DNA of 51,292 nucleotides from Bacteroidota bacterium (GCA_021813585.1 JAKAJV010000092.1:1-51292), one strand, 5' to 3'; counted from the stretch's first letter, positions 25,651-34,806 are shown. The notes: a model not told the origin generated them from the letters alone. A program made the numbers and translations.

Positions 25651-26739
25651 ATGCGCAGCATCGATAAGCTAAAAGATATAGCTCTGGCCGGAAGGCTTGC
25701 AAAAAATATTTTAAATTTTTCTTCGAAGGAAATAAAAATATTTGCAGCGGGAGAAGGCCTGGCGTATTCAATTATTAAAAACAAGCTGGGAGAAATGTTA
25801 AATCCGTCGGTGTCTTTTTTATTCGGACCCGGATGCCCTGCCTGCGTAACATCCGTAGAAGCAATTGATAAAGCCATATGCATTGCATCTATGAAAGACA
25901 TCATATTTATATTGCAGGAAGAATATCTCAACATACCCGGATCGAAGCAAAGCCTAAGCGGATTAAGAGAGAAGAGCAATTCAATAAGAATTATCGAGTC
26001 GCCCTTGGAAGCGGTAACTATTGCTGGCCGGGAGCCTGATAAAAGAATAGTTTTTTTAGCGGCAGGATTTGAGGATGCGGCTGCAGAAAATTTATACGCT
26101 CTATCGCTGGCAAAAAAGAAAGATTTAAAAAATTTTTTCATGTTAAACTCTCACTTAAAATTCGGTGCATTCCTAACCGGAATTCTGCCCCAGAATAATT
26201 ATTTAGTTAACGGCATCCTCCTTTCAGGCAGAATATTTTCAGTAACGGGATATAATGAATATAAAGACCTGCCGGGCAGATTAAAAATCCCAGTCGTTAT
26301 TACCGGATGTGAGCCTCTGGATATATTACAAAGTGTTTATTTAATTGCAAAGCAGATAAAGGAAGGCAGGTGCGAGACGGAGAACCAATTTACCAGGGGC
26401 GCGCCCGCGGGCGGTAATAAAGCTGCCTTGAACCTTATTTCGGACTATTTTGAAGCCGCTAATAAAAATTGGAGAAGCTTCGGCAATATAGAAAACGGGG
26501 GCTACAAGTTTAAAAAAGAATTCTATCGCTACGACGCTGAAAAGAATTTTCCGATTAAATATACTATGCCGGAAGAATCGGTTTTTTGCGAGGCGAAAAA
26601 AGTATTAAAAGGACAGATAGTTCCTTACAAGTGTTCTGCATATTCAAAGTTGTGTTCCCCGCCTCATGCGTTGGGCGCGCCGATGGCTGCAAAAGACGGC
26701 ATTTGCAGTCTTTTTTTCAAATTAAAAAGAAATAATTAA
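25651..26739 (+). CDS. HypD-like protein lacking the CGTH active-site motif
   Basis: A full-length (362 aa) homologue of HypD, the scaffold that with HypC builds Fe(CN)2CO for NiFe-hydrogenases. Conserved: GPGCPACV (Cys62, Cys65), SPLEAVTIA and VFLAAGFEDAA (for SPLDAL and VFFAVGFETTA), VVITGCEPLDILQ, ENQF and the C-terminal cysteines 313, 328, 335 and 352. Lost: the CGTH motif reads A33-G-E-G36, the second Cys of CxCG is Ala315, and the GxCMVS cysteine is Pro344. So one catalytic cysteine is absent while the cluster region is partly kept. No HypE, HypF or hydrogenase subunit is in the window. Confidence 0.86.
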   Translation: MRSIDKLKDIALAGRLAKNILNFSSKEIKIFAAGEGLAYSIIKNKLGEMLNPSVSFLFGPGCPACVTSVEAIDKAICIASMKDIIFILQEEYLNIPGSKQSLSGLREKSNSIRIIESPLEAVTIAGREPDKRIVFLAAGFEDAAAENLYALSLAKKKDLKNFFMLNSHLKFGAFLTGILPQNNYLVNGILLSGRIFSVTGYNEYKDLPGRLKIPVVITGCEPLDILQSVYLIAKQIKEGRCETENQFTRGAPAGGNKAALNLISDYFEAANKNWRSFGNIENGGYKFKKEFYRYDAEKNFPIKYTMPEESVFCEAKKVLKGQIVPYKCSAYSKLCSPPHALGAPMAAKDGICSLFFKLKRNN

Positions 26740-26928
26740 GTTAGACCGGCTCCTTGTTCAAAAAAATACATTGACTGTAAATTTTCTTTTTGTTAAAATG
26801 AACCCGGCATTCTGAGAAATTAAAGAGGGATACTTAAAGCTGTTTTCCTACATCATTATTTATTAGTTTTTTTTGACTTTGCTATTTGTGTTTTAGGGTT
26901 CGGAATTTATAATTAATATAAGGAACAA

Positions 26929-28773
26929 ATGATGGAAAAGCATTTAAGTTTTTCGAGTTATATAAAATCCATTAATGCCAACCCGCTTCCGATATGGATA
27001 ATACGATTCGACGATATAAGTTTCTATTCGATTAATTCTTCGGCCGAAAAAGAATTTTTATACAGCGAAGATGAATTGCTTGGGAAGTCCGTTATGGAAA
27101 TCTGTCCCTACTTCAATAAAAATGAACTCCATACTATTACTCACTCGAAGTCGGGCGGCAGAATTGTTACTATCATCAGAAGAAAAGACGGGAAAGAGCA
27201 GACTGCCGAATTAAATGTTTCCAGTTTTTTTGAAGATGGAGAATATTTCTTCTACATTATAATTACACCGCTTTCCCTATTGCATGCCAGTCCGGATAAG
27301 CTGGTGCTCACCTCCTTCTATTACCAGCAGTCGGTTATGGTAAACTTTGTACCGGTTATTATTGCCGATAAGAATTCCCAAAAAATTTTGCAGGTAAACG
27401 AAGGCGCGCTCCGTTTGTACGGATATAGCAGAGAAGATTTTTTGAACCTCTGCTTTTACCACCTATACCCTTCTACCGATATAGAAATCGCTGACAAGAT
27501 TTTCAAGGTTGTAAAAGAAGATAGATATAACAGGTTCGAGGCCCGCCATATAGGCGGCGGGAATAAAATTATAGAAGTCGAATTATATATTCAGCCGGTT
27601 AAGAGCTATAACAGCCACCTGCTTATGATTGTTATAATCGACATCTCCGAAAAGAAACTTGCGCTTAAGCTTCTTGAGGAAAGCTTAAACAACTATAAAC
27701 TTATTGCCGGTAATTCTACGGACTTGATTTTAAGGCATAAAATAAGCGGACAAATTACTTACGCCTCGCCAGCATCGTTAAGACTGCTGGGATATAAACC
27801 GGGCGAGCTTACTCTGGAAGACGTTTACAATTTTATTCATCCCGTAGATGCCGGACGCATAAAGAACGGGATAGCAAACATGAAAGAATCGGTTCACTAT
27901 AAGGCAAGGTACCGGATATTAAATTCTAAAGGAAAATATATTTGGTTTGAAAGCACCGCTAAGTTGCTGCCCGATTATTCAAATACCGAAGGTGAAAAGG
28001 AGATTATTTCCGTCTCTAGAGACATTACCGATAGAGTGGAAATTGAGAACCAGCTTATCGACGCAAATAAAAAAGCCGATGAGATAAGCAGGCTTAAGGA
28101 TATCATACTTACCAATATGAGCCACGAAATGCGCACTCCTTTGCAAAGCATTCTAGGATATACCGAGATCATCAAAGAAAAGATTAAAGACGTTGAACTC
28201 CTTGCTGAACTCGATATAGTTTACCAGGACGGCAGAAGGTTGCTGAGAATGATCAACCTTTTCCTCAATCTTGTTTACCTGGAAGCCAAGAACTTCATAC
28301 CCCATTTTGAAGCCTATAATATTTCAGACATCGTTAAAAATGTTGCCGAATCTTTTATCTGCGCCGCGGAACAGAGGCAGCTCTATCTAAAAATAAATCT
28401 TGATGACGAGCCGGTAGTTGTGTATACAGATAAAGTTTTGCTGAGGGATGTCCTTGATAACATAATAGATAATGCGGTAAAGTTTACAAAGGAAGGCGGC
28501 GTTGATATAATTACCTTTAAGGAAAAGAAAGCTGACCTGGTTATGGCGGTTGTGCAAATAAAAGATACCGGCATCGGCATTCAAAAGGATAAGGAGCGCT
28601 TGTTGTTCCAGGAATTCCGGCAGATAAGCGAGGGTCTCGACAGGAAATTCGACGGAATTGGAATGGGCCTGACTATTTCGAAAAAGATTATAGAGAGATT
28701 AAACGGACAAATGTTTATCAAGAGCGGGCCGGACGGAACAACAGTTAGTATATATTTCCCGATAAAAGAATAA
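26929..28773 (+). CDS. Soluble sensor histidine kinase with three PAS domains
   Basis: A 614-residue cytoplasmic hybrid-free kinase: PAS domains at about 10-110, 130-235 and 245-375 (the last with a PAC segment, RYRILNSKGKYIWFES), HisKA with H-box NMSHEMRTPLQSILGY (phospho-acceptor His399), and HATPase_c with N-box DNIIDNAVKFT, G1 DTGIGI and G2 GIGMGLTISKK. No membrane segment, no receiver domain and no response regulator gene nearby, so it is an orphan kinase. The start may be ATG 26929 or, at a better distance from AAGGAA, ATG 26932. It follows the HypC/HypD-like pair by 189 bases on the same strand. Confidence 0.94.
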   Translation: MMEKHLSFSSYIKSINANPLPIWIIRFDDISFYSINSSAEKEFLYSEDELLGKSVMEICPYFNKNELHTITHSKSGGRIVTIIRRKDGKEQTAELNVSSFFEDGEYFFYIIITPLSLLHASPDKLVLTSFYYQQSVMVNFVPVIIADKNSQKILQVNEGALRLYGYSREDFLNLCFYHLYPSTDIEIADKIFKVVKEDRYNRFEARHIGGGNKIIEVELYIQPVKSYNSHLLMIVIIDISEKKLALKLLEESLNNYKLIAGNSTDLILRHKISGQITYASPASLRLLGYKPGELTLEDVYNFIHPVDAGRIKNGIANMKESVHYKARYRILNSKGKYIWFESTAKLLPDYSNTEGEKEIISVSRDITDRVEIENQLIDANKKADEISRLKDIILTNMSHEMRTPLQSILGYTEIIKEKIKDVELLAELDIVYQDGRRLLRMINLFLNLVYLEAKNFIPHFEAYNISDIVKNVAESFICAAEQRQLYLKINLDDEPVVVYTDKVLLRDVLDNIIDNAVKFTKEGGVDIITFKEKKADLVMAVVQIKDTGIGIQKDKERLLFQEFRQISEGLDRKFDGIGMGLTISKKIIERLNGQMFIKSGPDGTTVSIYFPIKE

Positions 28774-28820
28774 TTTCACATTGAAACTCGAGCTGCATTC
28801 ATCAAAAAAATTTCAGCAGT

Positions 28821-28970
28821 CTATTTGATCAGTGTAAATTCGGCGCTTAAGCCGCCTATAAATACTTTAAATTTACCCGGCTCTATTATTCTCTTATTCT
28901 GCCTGCCGATGAACGAAAGTTCGAAATTACCAGGATAAAAATGTAAACAGTATTCTTCATAATAATTGCC
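28821..28970 (-). pseudogene. C-terminal remnant of a GH3 glycosidase (Fn3-like tail)
   Basis: A 49-codon frame without start, ending at TAG 28823-28821, reads ...FELSFIGRQNKRIIEPGKFK then VFIGGLSAEFTLIK. The pattern (LSFI.R..KR..EPG.F.V..GG.S) is that of the fibronectin-III-like end of GH3 beta-glucosidases. A TAA precedes it in frame and nothing earlier of the gene is seen, so it is a decayed fragment downstream of the propeller gene. Identification rests on about 35 residues. Confidence 0.5.
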
Positions 28971-29099
28971 TTATTAAATTTGCCGGTGCACCGGCCAGTA
29001 TATGCCCACTCTCTTTTATATGGGAAATAGAAATATGCTACTATAACGACATTAATCGCCTGAGCATTTTTGCTTAAGAATCCTCACAGCCAAATGTCG

Positions 29100-31343
29100 T
29101 TATTTCAGCAGCAGCATCTTCTTTGTTGATACATAATTCTTCCCGGAAGAACTAAGCGATCTCAATTGATAAAAATATATTCCGCTTGAAAGATTGCTTG
29201 CATTGAAGTTTACATCATACTTCCCTTTGCTTTCGTATTGATTGACAAGTGTTTTTACTTCCCGCCCAAGCTCATCGTAAATCTTTAATGTTACCAATCC
29301 ATCGTTTGGAATTTGATATTTGATTGTTGTTGTTGGATTGAAGGGGTTGGGGTAGTTTTGGTCTAGTGAAAATGAATTAACAATTTTACTAAAATTATTT
29401 TTTTTTATTTCAGTAATAATTACACCACCTTCACGAAAAACTGAAACACCGCTTTCGTTATGCCCTATCCACTTATTGCCGTATGAATCTATTGCAACCA
29501 CATTTTGAGAATTAAATGCTATCCCGGAATTCAATATGTTATAAACAGCCCAACTATTTTTTCTATCATATTTAACCAATCCGCCTGCACATGTGCTTAG
29601 CCACAGGTTATCATCTTTATCAACTGCAATATCAAAAATTGTATTACTTGTAAGAGACGAATTATAGATGTTGTATGTAGCCCAGTTAATTCCATCAAAT
29701 TTTGTTAAGCCACCACCATATTCTATACCTGCTACTCCGGGATGCCATGTAGCAAGCCATAAGACACCTTCAGAGTCGAAAGCGATTCTTCCAACATTAT
29801 CAAAAGGTAAACCCGAATTGCCTGTATTATAAATGTACCAGTTATTACCATCAAATTTTGCCAGACCCCCTATATTAATTGCCGGGTTGCCATTATTATC
29901 ATAGTAAACATTAAATCCTAATCCGCACCAAAGATTTCCCTCTTTATCAAATTCAATATCGTAAATAACATTACTTGTTAAAGGTGTGTTTTCCATGTTA
30001 TATATAGCCCAATTTTTTCCATCAAATTTTACTAATCCACGTGAAGAACCTATCCATAAATTATCGTCTGGATCTACTCTTAGGCAGGAAACTAGTTCTT
30101 TTGAAAATGGAGAATTTGTCGAATCATAATGAAACCAGTTTTGTCCATCATATTTTGTCAGCCATGGTTCACCCCTGTATCCAATCCATAAATTTTCTTT
30201 TTCATCAGATTCAATAGCCTTAACTGCTATATTTCCATAAAATGTACCTACTAATCCTGAATTGCTGGTATCATATAGTGTCCAGCTATTTCGATCATAT
30301 TTTATTAAACTTGAAGTTCCAAACCAAACATATCCTTTGCCGTCCAAAGCAATTGATGAAATGTAGTTAGAAGGGAATATTGAATTACTTAAATTGTATT
30401 TTTCCCAATTCATTCCATCATACTTAATAAGTCCTTTGTCCCTTGTTCCAATCCAAATTACATTCTGTAAATCTATCGTTATTTTGTATATAACATCTTC
30501 AGGTAATCCAGAATTGTTTTCATTATAAATCATCCAATTAGAGCCGTCATATTTTACTAATCCCTCATAAGTTGCGAGCCATAGATTGCCCTTAGAATCA
30601 AACTTCATATCATATATTGTGTTACAAGGTATTGCAGAGTTACTTGTATCAAAAACAGTTTTATTTATTCCATCGTATTTAATTAATCCATTGCCATTAG
30701 TCCCAATCCACAGAACATTATTTTTATCAATTGCTAACGAATATATTTCATTATTAAGTCCGGCAAAACCTTCAATTAAAGTATCACCGGTTAATCTTCC
30801 CAAACCCCAGCTTGCAGCTATCCACGCAGTATCTGTTTTGTCAAATAAAATATCATTAATTGCAAAGTAGGCGCTATAAGGATTACCGGTTTCTTTATTT
30901 TTCCATGCCCTACCATCATATTTTGAAATATACATAAGAGAGCCTATCCACAAATTACCAGCAGGATCAACTTCAATTTCAGTATTCCATTGATCGCTTG
31001 GTAAGCCGGAATTTGCTGTATTGAAAACCTGGCATCTTTTACCATCAAATCTGCCTACTCCGCTGTATTGTGTTCCTATCCATAAATATCCTGAAGAGTC
31101 TATAGCAAGTGTTCGAATATGATTGTCGGGAAGATTTGCATTGGCTCTGTTGTAAAAAGTAAGAATGTCATTTTGTTTGTCTAATTTTACTAATCCTCCA
31201 TTGGTACCTATCCACAATATATTACCAGCATCTGCAATTGCAAATGCTTCATTTCCAAACGTTAGGTTTAGCCATTCATTATTTTGGGCGTAAGATTGAC
31301 CCATTATTTGAAGGATTGTAAATAAACAAATAATTTTTCCCAT
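29100..31343 (-). CDS. Secreted two-component-type beta-propeller protein with T9SS sorting domain
   Basis: A 747-residue extracellular protein. Signal peptide at the N-terminus (IICLFTILQIMGQSYAQ), then about fourteen Reg_prop-like repeats of the form DSSGYLWIGT...GLVKYDG...W..YN..NS, forming one or two beta-propellers, then a sorting domain (SLDQNYPNPFNPTTTIKYQIP ... STKKMLLLK). Free-standing propellers of this kind serve in adhesion or sensing; no enzyme motif is present. A GGAGGAAAAC site precedes the ATG, itself only 20 bases after a terminator-like hairpin. The group II intron lies just upstream. Confidence 0.9.
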   Translation of the reverse strand: MGKIICLFTILQIMGQSYAQNNEWLNLTFGNEAFAIADAGNILWIGTNGGLVKLDKQNDILTFYNRANANLPDNHIRTLAIDSSGYLWIGTQYSGVGRFDGKRCQVFNTANSGLPSDQWNTEIEVDPAGNLWIGSLMYISKYDGRAWKNKETGNPYSAYFAINDILFDKTDTAWIAASWGLGRLTGDTLIEGFAGLNNEIYSLAIDKNNVLWIGTNGNGLIKYDGINKTVFDTSNSAIPCNTIYDMKFDSKGNLWLATYEGLVKYDGSNWMIYNENNSGLPEDVIYKITIDLQNVIWIGTRDKGLIKYDGMNWEKYNLSNSIFPSNYISSIALDGKGYVWFGTSSLIKYDRNSWTLYDTSNSGLVGTFYGNIAVKAIESDEKENLWIGYRGEPWLTKYDGQNWFHYDSTNSPFSKELVSCLRVDPDDNLWIGSSRGLVKFDGKNWAIYNMENTPLTSNVIYDIEFDKEGNLWCGLGFNVYYDNNGNPAINIGGLAKFDGNNWYIYNTGNSGLPFDNVGRIAFDSEGVLWLATWHPGVAGIEYGGGLTKFDGINWATYNIYNSSLTSNTIFDIAVDKDDNLWLSTCAGGLVKYDRKNSWAVYNILNSGIAFNSQNVVAIDSYGNKWIGHNESGVSVFREGGVIITEIKKNNFSKIVNSFSLDQNYPNPFNPTTTIKYQIPNDGLVTLKIYDELGREVKTLVNQYESKGKYDVNFNASNLSSGIYFYQLRSLSSSGKNYVSTKKMLLLK

Positions 31344-31362
31344 GTTTTCCTCCGATAAAAAG

Positions 31363-31394
31363 CCTTACCTTTAACTCGAAAGGTAAGGTTTTTT
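31363..31394. terminator. Bidirectional terminator-like hairpin
   Basis: A perfect 10-bp stem, CCTTACCTTT / AAAGGTAAGG, with a 6-nt loop, followed by T6 on the plus strand and CTTTTT on the minus strand. It lies between the intron's 3' end and the ribosome binding site of the propeller gene, so minus-strand transcripts through the intron would stop or be attenuated here. Confidence 0.7.
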
Positions 31395-31464
31395 AATAAA
31401 CATTTGTAGAGTAGGACAAGGGCGCAGTACCCGATTACAGGTCTGTTTCCCTTGAACCCTCATC

Positions 31465-31496
31465 AAACCGTACATGAGGTTTTCCCTCATACGGCT
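31465..31496 (-). ncRNA. Group II intron domain V
   Basis: Minus-strand sequence GCCGTATGAGG-GAAAA-CCTCATGTACGGTTT: an outer stem with CCGTA/TACGG, a bulge, an inner stem GAGG/CCTC capped by GAAAA. This is the usual catalytic domain V layout and lies just past the maturase stop. Confidence 0.8.
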
Positions 31497-31520
31497 TTCC
31501 TAAATAATTTATACTTTCTG

Positions 31521-32834
31521 CTATAGCCATTGAACTCTATAGTCATAAAACAGTCCATACCTCTCATATATTTCTCCATTGGTTATTCTTTTCCAGCCAT
31601 AACCTTTTCTTCCTCTGTGCCTCTGCAATAACCTTCTTATTCGCTTCATTACATAGTCACAGATTTTATTAAGCACTTTTGAGGCATTTCCAAGTCTATA
31701 GTAGCTTGTCCACCCAATAAGAAACTTGTTTAGGTTCCTTATCTGGTCTTGTACTTTCAGCGGTATCTTATGGCTGACAAGTTTCCTTATCTGCTCTCTG
31801 CACCGCTTTTGACTCTTGGGGCTTGGACTCACCAGTATTAGTCTTTTCTTTGTCTTCTTGTTCTGTACTCGGTGAAACTGGAATCCTAAGAACTCTACCT
31901 TCTTATCTTCCTTTAGATTAAGTCGTCTGCTTTTCTCCTTGTTTAGCTTCAATCCTAATCTATCCACATAGCTTTCAAGTATTCCTATTCCCTTTTCCAG
32001 ATTCTTTTGTGCAAGTATTACCATATCATCTGCATATCGCACTATATGTATCGAGCCTTTACTGATGCTCTTTATCCCCCCTCTCTCAAATGCTTTATCC
32101 ACCGGATGCAAATATATGTTTGCCAACAGCGGGCTTATTACCCCGCCCTGTGGTGTGCCTCTTTTGCTCTGATAATGCTGATTATCCTCCACGTATCCGC
32201 AGCTTAACCACTGCTTTATTACATGAAGTATTCTTCCATCCGAAATCCTTCTTGCCAGCAGCCGCATTAGCTTCCAATGCTCTACTGTGTCAAAGTATTT
32301 CTCCAAGTCAACATCATAGATTTCCTCACACCCCCAGTTCAGGTATTTGTATATTTCCCTTATAGCATCATGCGCACTCCTGTTCGGTCCGAATCCATAA
32401 CTCGATTCCGAGAAGTCTGCCTCGAATACCGGTTCAAGTACCATCAAGAATGTCATCTGTACTATACGATCTCGAATGGTCGGTATACCTAACGGCCTTT
32501 TCTTTCCATTCGCCTTCGGTATATACACCCGCTTTACCGGCCTTGGTTTGTACTGGCCTTCTTTCAGTTCTTCCTGTAGTTCTGCTAAGTACTCGATTAT
32601 TCCCTTCTCATTTATATTTGAAAAGGTTATTCCGTCTACTCCACACGTTCCACCATTGGCTCTGACTCTGCGATAAGCTTCTTCCAATATGTCTGAACGA
32701 TATGTTTTATCGTACAGACTGTAGAACCTGAACTTCGGGTCAGCTTTAGCTTTCTCGTACAGCTTCCTCCGAAACTCCTGAATCTTTTCTTCTCCGGCCA
32801 ACCGGAACTGTCTTATGTTTGTTAGCTCTTGCAA
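31521..32834 (-). CDS. ltrA: Group II intron reverse transcriptase/maturase
   Basis: Intron-encoded protein of 437 residues. RT domain with KRPLGIPTIRDRIVQM, the SYGFGPNRSAHDAI block, GTPQGGVISPLLANIYL and the catalytic HIVRYADDMVIL (YADD). It ends with the maturase domain X (RNLNKFLIGWTSYYRLGNAS). No HNH endonuclease follows, so it would rely on an endonuclease-independent insertion route. The start is TTG at 32834, with CGGAG seven to eight bases upstream. The frame is intact, so the intron may still be mobile. Confidence 0.97.
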   Translation of the reverse strand: MQELTNIRQFRLAGEEKIQEFRRKLYEKAKADPKFRFYSLYDKTYRSDILEEAYRRVRANGGTCGVDGITFSNINEKGIIEYLAELQEELKEGQYKPRPVKRVYIPKANGKKRPLGIPTIRDRIVQMTFLMVLEPVFEADFSESSYGFGPNRSAHDAIREIYKYLNWGCEEIYDVDLEKYFDTVEHWKLMRLLARRISDGRILHVIKQWLSCGYVEDNQHYQSKRGTPQGGVISPLLANIYLHPVDKAFERGGIKSISKGSIHIVRYADDMVILAQKNLEKGIGILESYVDRLGLKLNKEKSRRLNLKEDKKVEFLGFQFHRVQNKKTKKRLILVSPSPKSQKRCREQIRKLVSHKIPLKVQDQIRNLNKFLIGWTSYYRLGNASKVLNKICDYVMKRIRRLLQRHRGRKGYGWKRITNGEIYERYGLFYDYRVQWL

Positions 32835-33303
32835 TACACACTCCGTTATTTCTTTGAAAGCTATTTCCCGATATTCATCGGGATGAGCCTTCGGCTCAAT
32901 TTAGCAGAGACCCTTTCCTAAGGTAATGTTTTGCTGCATTACCTTCTCGTCCCTTCCACTGCCGGGACACCGGTACTACGGTCTCATCCGCCACCTTTCC
33001 TACTTGCCCGTCCTTTGGCGGACTCAATCTCACTTCGTTTCCTTATAGAGATTGCCTTTCTCTGCAGAAGGAAATTCTTCTGCGTAGGGGAAGGCTTCCC
33101 AAGTTCCTGGATATTCTTTCCGACCATGTCGTCACTAACACCCCGGAGATGTCACTAAACCCAGCTCTAATCGTTCCCGCCAAGGCGGGATTTAGTGATG
33201 CTGACTTCGCTCATAAAATAACGTCTCGTCCATCTCTTCTCTTGATTTTTACGAGGCTACCTTTGTGTTCATTCTCATTACAACCTGGTCTTTTGCGTCG
33301 CAC

Positions 33304-33490
33304 CCTTTCTTCCCGATTTAATCGGGAGTGATTACTTTGTCAAGCCGCTTAGACAGTATTCGTTTCCAATTACTATCCGGCTTCTCGCTACGTGGCTTTA
33401 GAGTTTTACCATCCCGACCTTGTCGGGAGGACTTGCCCCGAACGCCTTCGGGGCTCACCCAATTAGAATTCTCCAAGCTTTCCTTGGCGC
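33304..33490. repeat. Hairpin-rich spacer between the BNR-propeller gene and the intron
   Basis: 187 bases with three palindromes: GCCCCGAACGCCTTCGGGGC (33435-33454), TCCCGACCTTGTCGGGA (33412-33428) and TCCCGATTTAATCGGGA (33311-33327). No gene. The last hairpin abuts the intron and could be part of its target. Confidence 0.6.
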
Positions 33491-34741
33491 TCATTTCATT
33501 AAAATCATCTTTCTAACTGTCCGTTTATTACCGACTTGAATGGAATAGAAATAAATTCCGCTCACAAGACTGGTTCCGTTAAATTCCACTTGATGTTTCC
33601 CAGCTGATATATCATTATTCACAAGCGTCGTTACCTCCCTTCCTAAAATATCGTAAACCTTTAATATTACATGGCTGAAAGCTGATAGCTGATAGCTGAT
33701 AGCTGTAGTTGGATTGAAAGGGTTCGGATAATTTTGGAACAGTATAAATTTATCTGCAACGCTGCTCTTCATTTTTTCCTCAACGCCCGTAACTATCTCC
33801 GAAAGCGGCCTGCTCCAAATTTCGCCGTTCAAAGAGCCGGCAAATAATTTTGAGCCGTTAATGGCTAGGCAGTAAATATAGCCGTCGGTTAATCCGGTAT
33901 CCACCGGAGACCATACCGCACCGTTGTTAACGGATACGAATACGCCCTGCCCCGAAGTTCCCACCAGTAAATTAGGATGAAGGATTACCAGTGCGCGGAT
34001 GTAGGTGTTGGTAAGTCCCGAGTCCAGCAAGGTCCAGAAAAAGCCGTTGTTGGACGAAACGTAAACGCCCTCGTCGTTGCCGAAGAAAATGTTGGGACCG
34101 TCGGTAGCAATAGTGTAAATGAACAGTTTATTAATTCCGTTGTTGCTTTTAGTCCAGCTGGCGCCGAAATCGTCAGAAAGATAAATTCCGTCTCCCCAGG
34201 TGCCTGCAAAAAGCCTGTTGCCTTTAATGCCGAGCGAACGGACATTTAAATCGGTCAGCCCGTTTATATTCTGTGTCCAGGTCTTCCCGTAATCGGTGGA
34301 AGCATAAACGCCGCCGCCCCAGGTGCCCGCGAATATAGTTGAGTCTAGAGTTACGAGAGAATAAATATAAGGATTAGTTAAGGTAGCGCCGGAGTTGTTC
34401 CAGGTCTTCCCGTTATCGCTTGAGATGAAGATGCCGCTGCCGTATGTTCCTACGTAAAGATTATTCTTGTAAGCCATTATTGTATTGATATCGGAGGCAG
34501 TCAGCCCGGAATCGATATATACCCAGCTGCCCCCGTTATCCTGCGAAAGATAAAGATTGCCCCCTAGAGTACCTGCGTAAATATTTGAACCGCTTGACTC
34601 CAATGAAATTACTCTGCCTGGCAGTGCGCCGTGCCCGCCGGGAGGATTCGGCAAAATGGTCTTTGTCCATTGAGCCGTCAACAAGTTTGAAGATAATACA
34701 ACCAAGCAGATTATGGCGAATGGTAAAATAGTTCTTTTCAT
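33491..34741 (-). CDS. Secreted BNR/sialidase-like propeller protein with T9SS sorting domain
   Basis: A 416-residue exported protein. After the signal peptide (ILPFAIICLVVLSSNLLTAQ) there are six or seven repeats with ISSDNGKTW / ASTDYGKTW / LSDDFGASW Asp-box (BNR) motifs, as in sialidases and photosynthesis-assembly YCF48-type propellers. The catalytic Arg triad and Glu/Tyr of a sialidase cannot be recognised, so an enzymatic role is not claimed. The C-terminus is a T9SS domain (NYPNPFNPTTAISYQLS). It is the last gene of the minus-strand utilisation locus, 65 bases after GH9. Confidence 0.88.
   Translation of the reverse strand: MKRTILPFAIICLVVLSSNLLTAQWTKTILPNPPGGHGALPGRVISLESSGSNIYAGTLGGNLYLSQDNGGSWVYIDSGLTASDINTIMAYKNNLYVGTYGSGIFISSDNGKTWNNSGATLTNPYIYSLVTLDSTIFAGTWGGGVYASTDYGKTWTQNINGLTDLNVRSLGIKGNRLFAGTWGDGIYLSDDFGASWTKSNNGINKLFIYTIATDGPNIFFGNDEGVYVSSNNGFFWTLLDSGLTNTYIRALVILHPNLLVGTSGQGVFVSVNNGAVWSPVDTGLTDGYIYCLAINGSKLFAGSLNGEIWSRPLSEIVTGVEEKMKSSVADKFILFQNYPNPFNPTTAISYQLSAFSHVILKVYDILGREVTTLVNNDISAGKHQVEFNGTSLVSGIYFYSIQVGNKRTVRKMILMK
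33673..33707. repeat. CTGATAG direct-repeat tract in the BNR-propeller gene
   Basis: Three tandem AGCTGATAGCTGAT-type words inside the T9SS domain, reading in frame as AISYQLSAFSH on the minus strand. The same tract, nearly base for base, is in the GH9 gene at 34989. Confidence 0.7.
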
Positions 34742-34806
34742 TTTAGTAACCTAGCTTCTTTAATATGTTATTAATTTCCATCGTTATTTACAATAGTCCC
34801 AATGCA

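Larger units (their letters stand above)
31406..33303 (-). mobile_element. Group II intron (about 1.9 kb) with maturase
   Basis: A self-splicing retroelement on the minus strand. The 5' end is placed at GTGCGACG (33303), the group II 5' consensus; the 3' end at CCTACTCTAC (31406), after a typical domain V hairpin (31465-31496). The maturase ORF lies inside at 31521-32834. Seven bases upstream of the 5' end is a near-perfect palindrome (33311-33327, TCCCGATTTAATCGGGA), and group II class C introns insert after such hairpins; however no T-run is present. It does not interrupt a gene. Both boundaries are by eye. Confidence 0.82.

Noticed and set aside
31521-32834. Possible retron or diversity-generating retroelement reverse transcriptase
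   Set aside because: The maturase domain X, domain V and GTGCG boundary identify it as a group II intron; no template/variable repeat pair was seen.
33491-34741. True sialidase
   Set aside because: Asp-box repeats are present but the arginine triad and the nucleophile region of sialidases could not be recognised.
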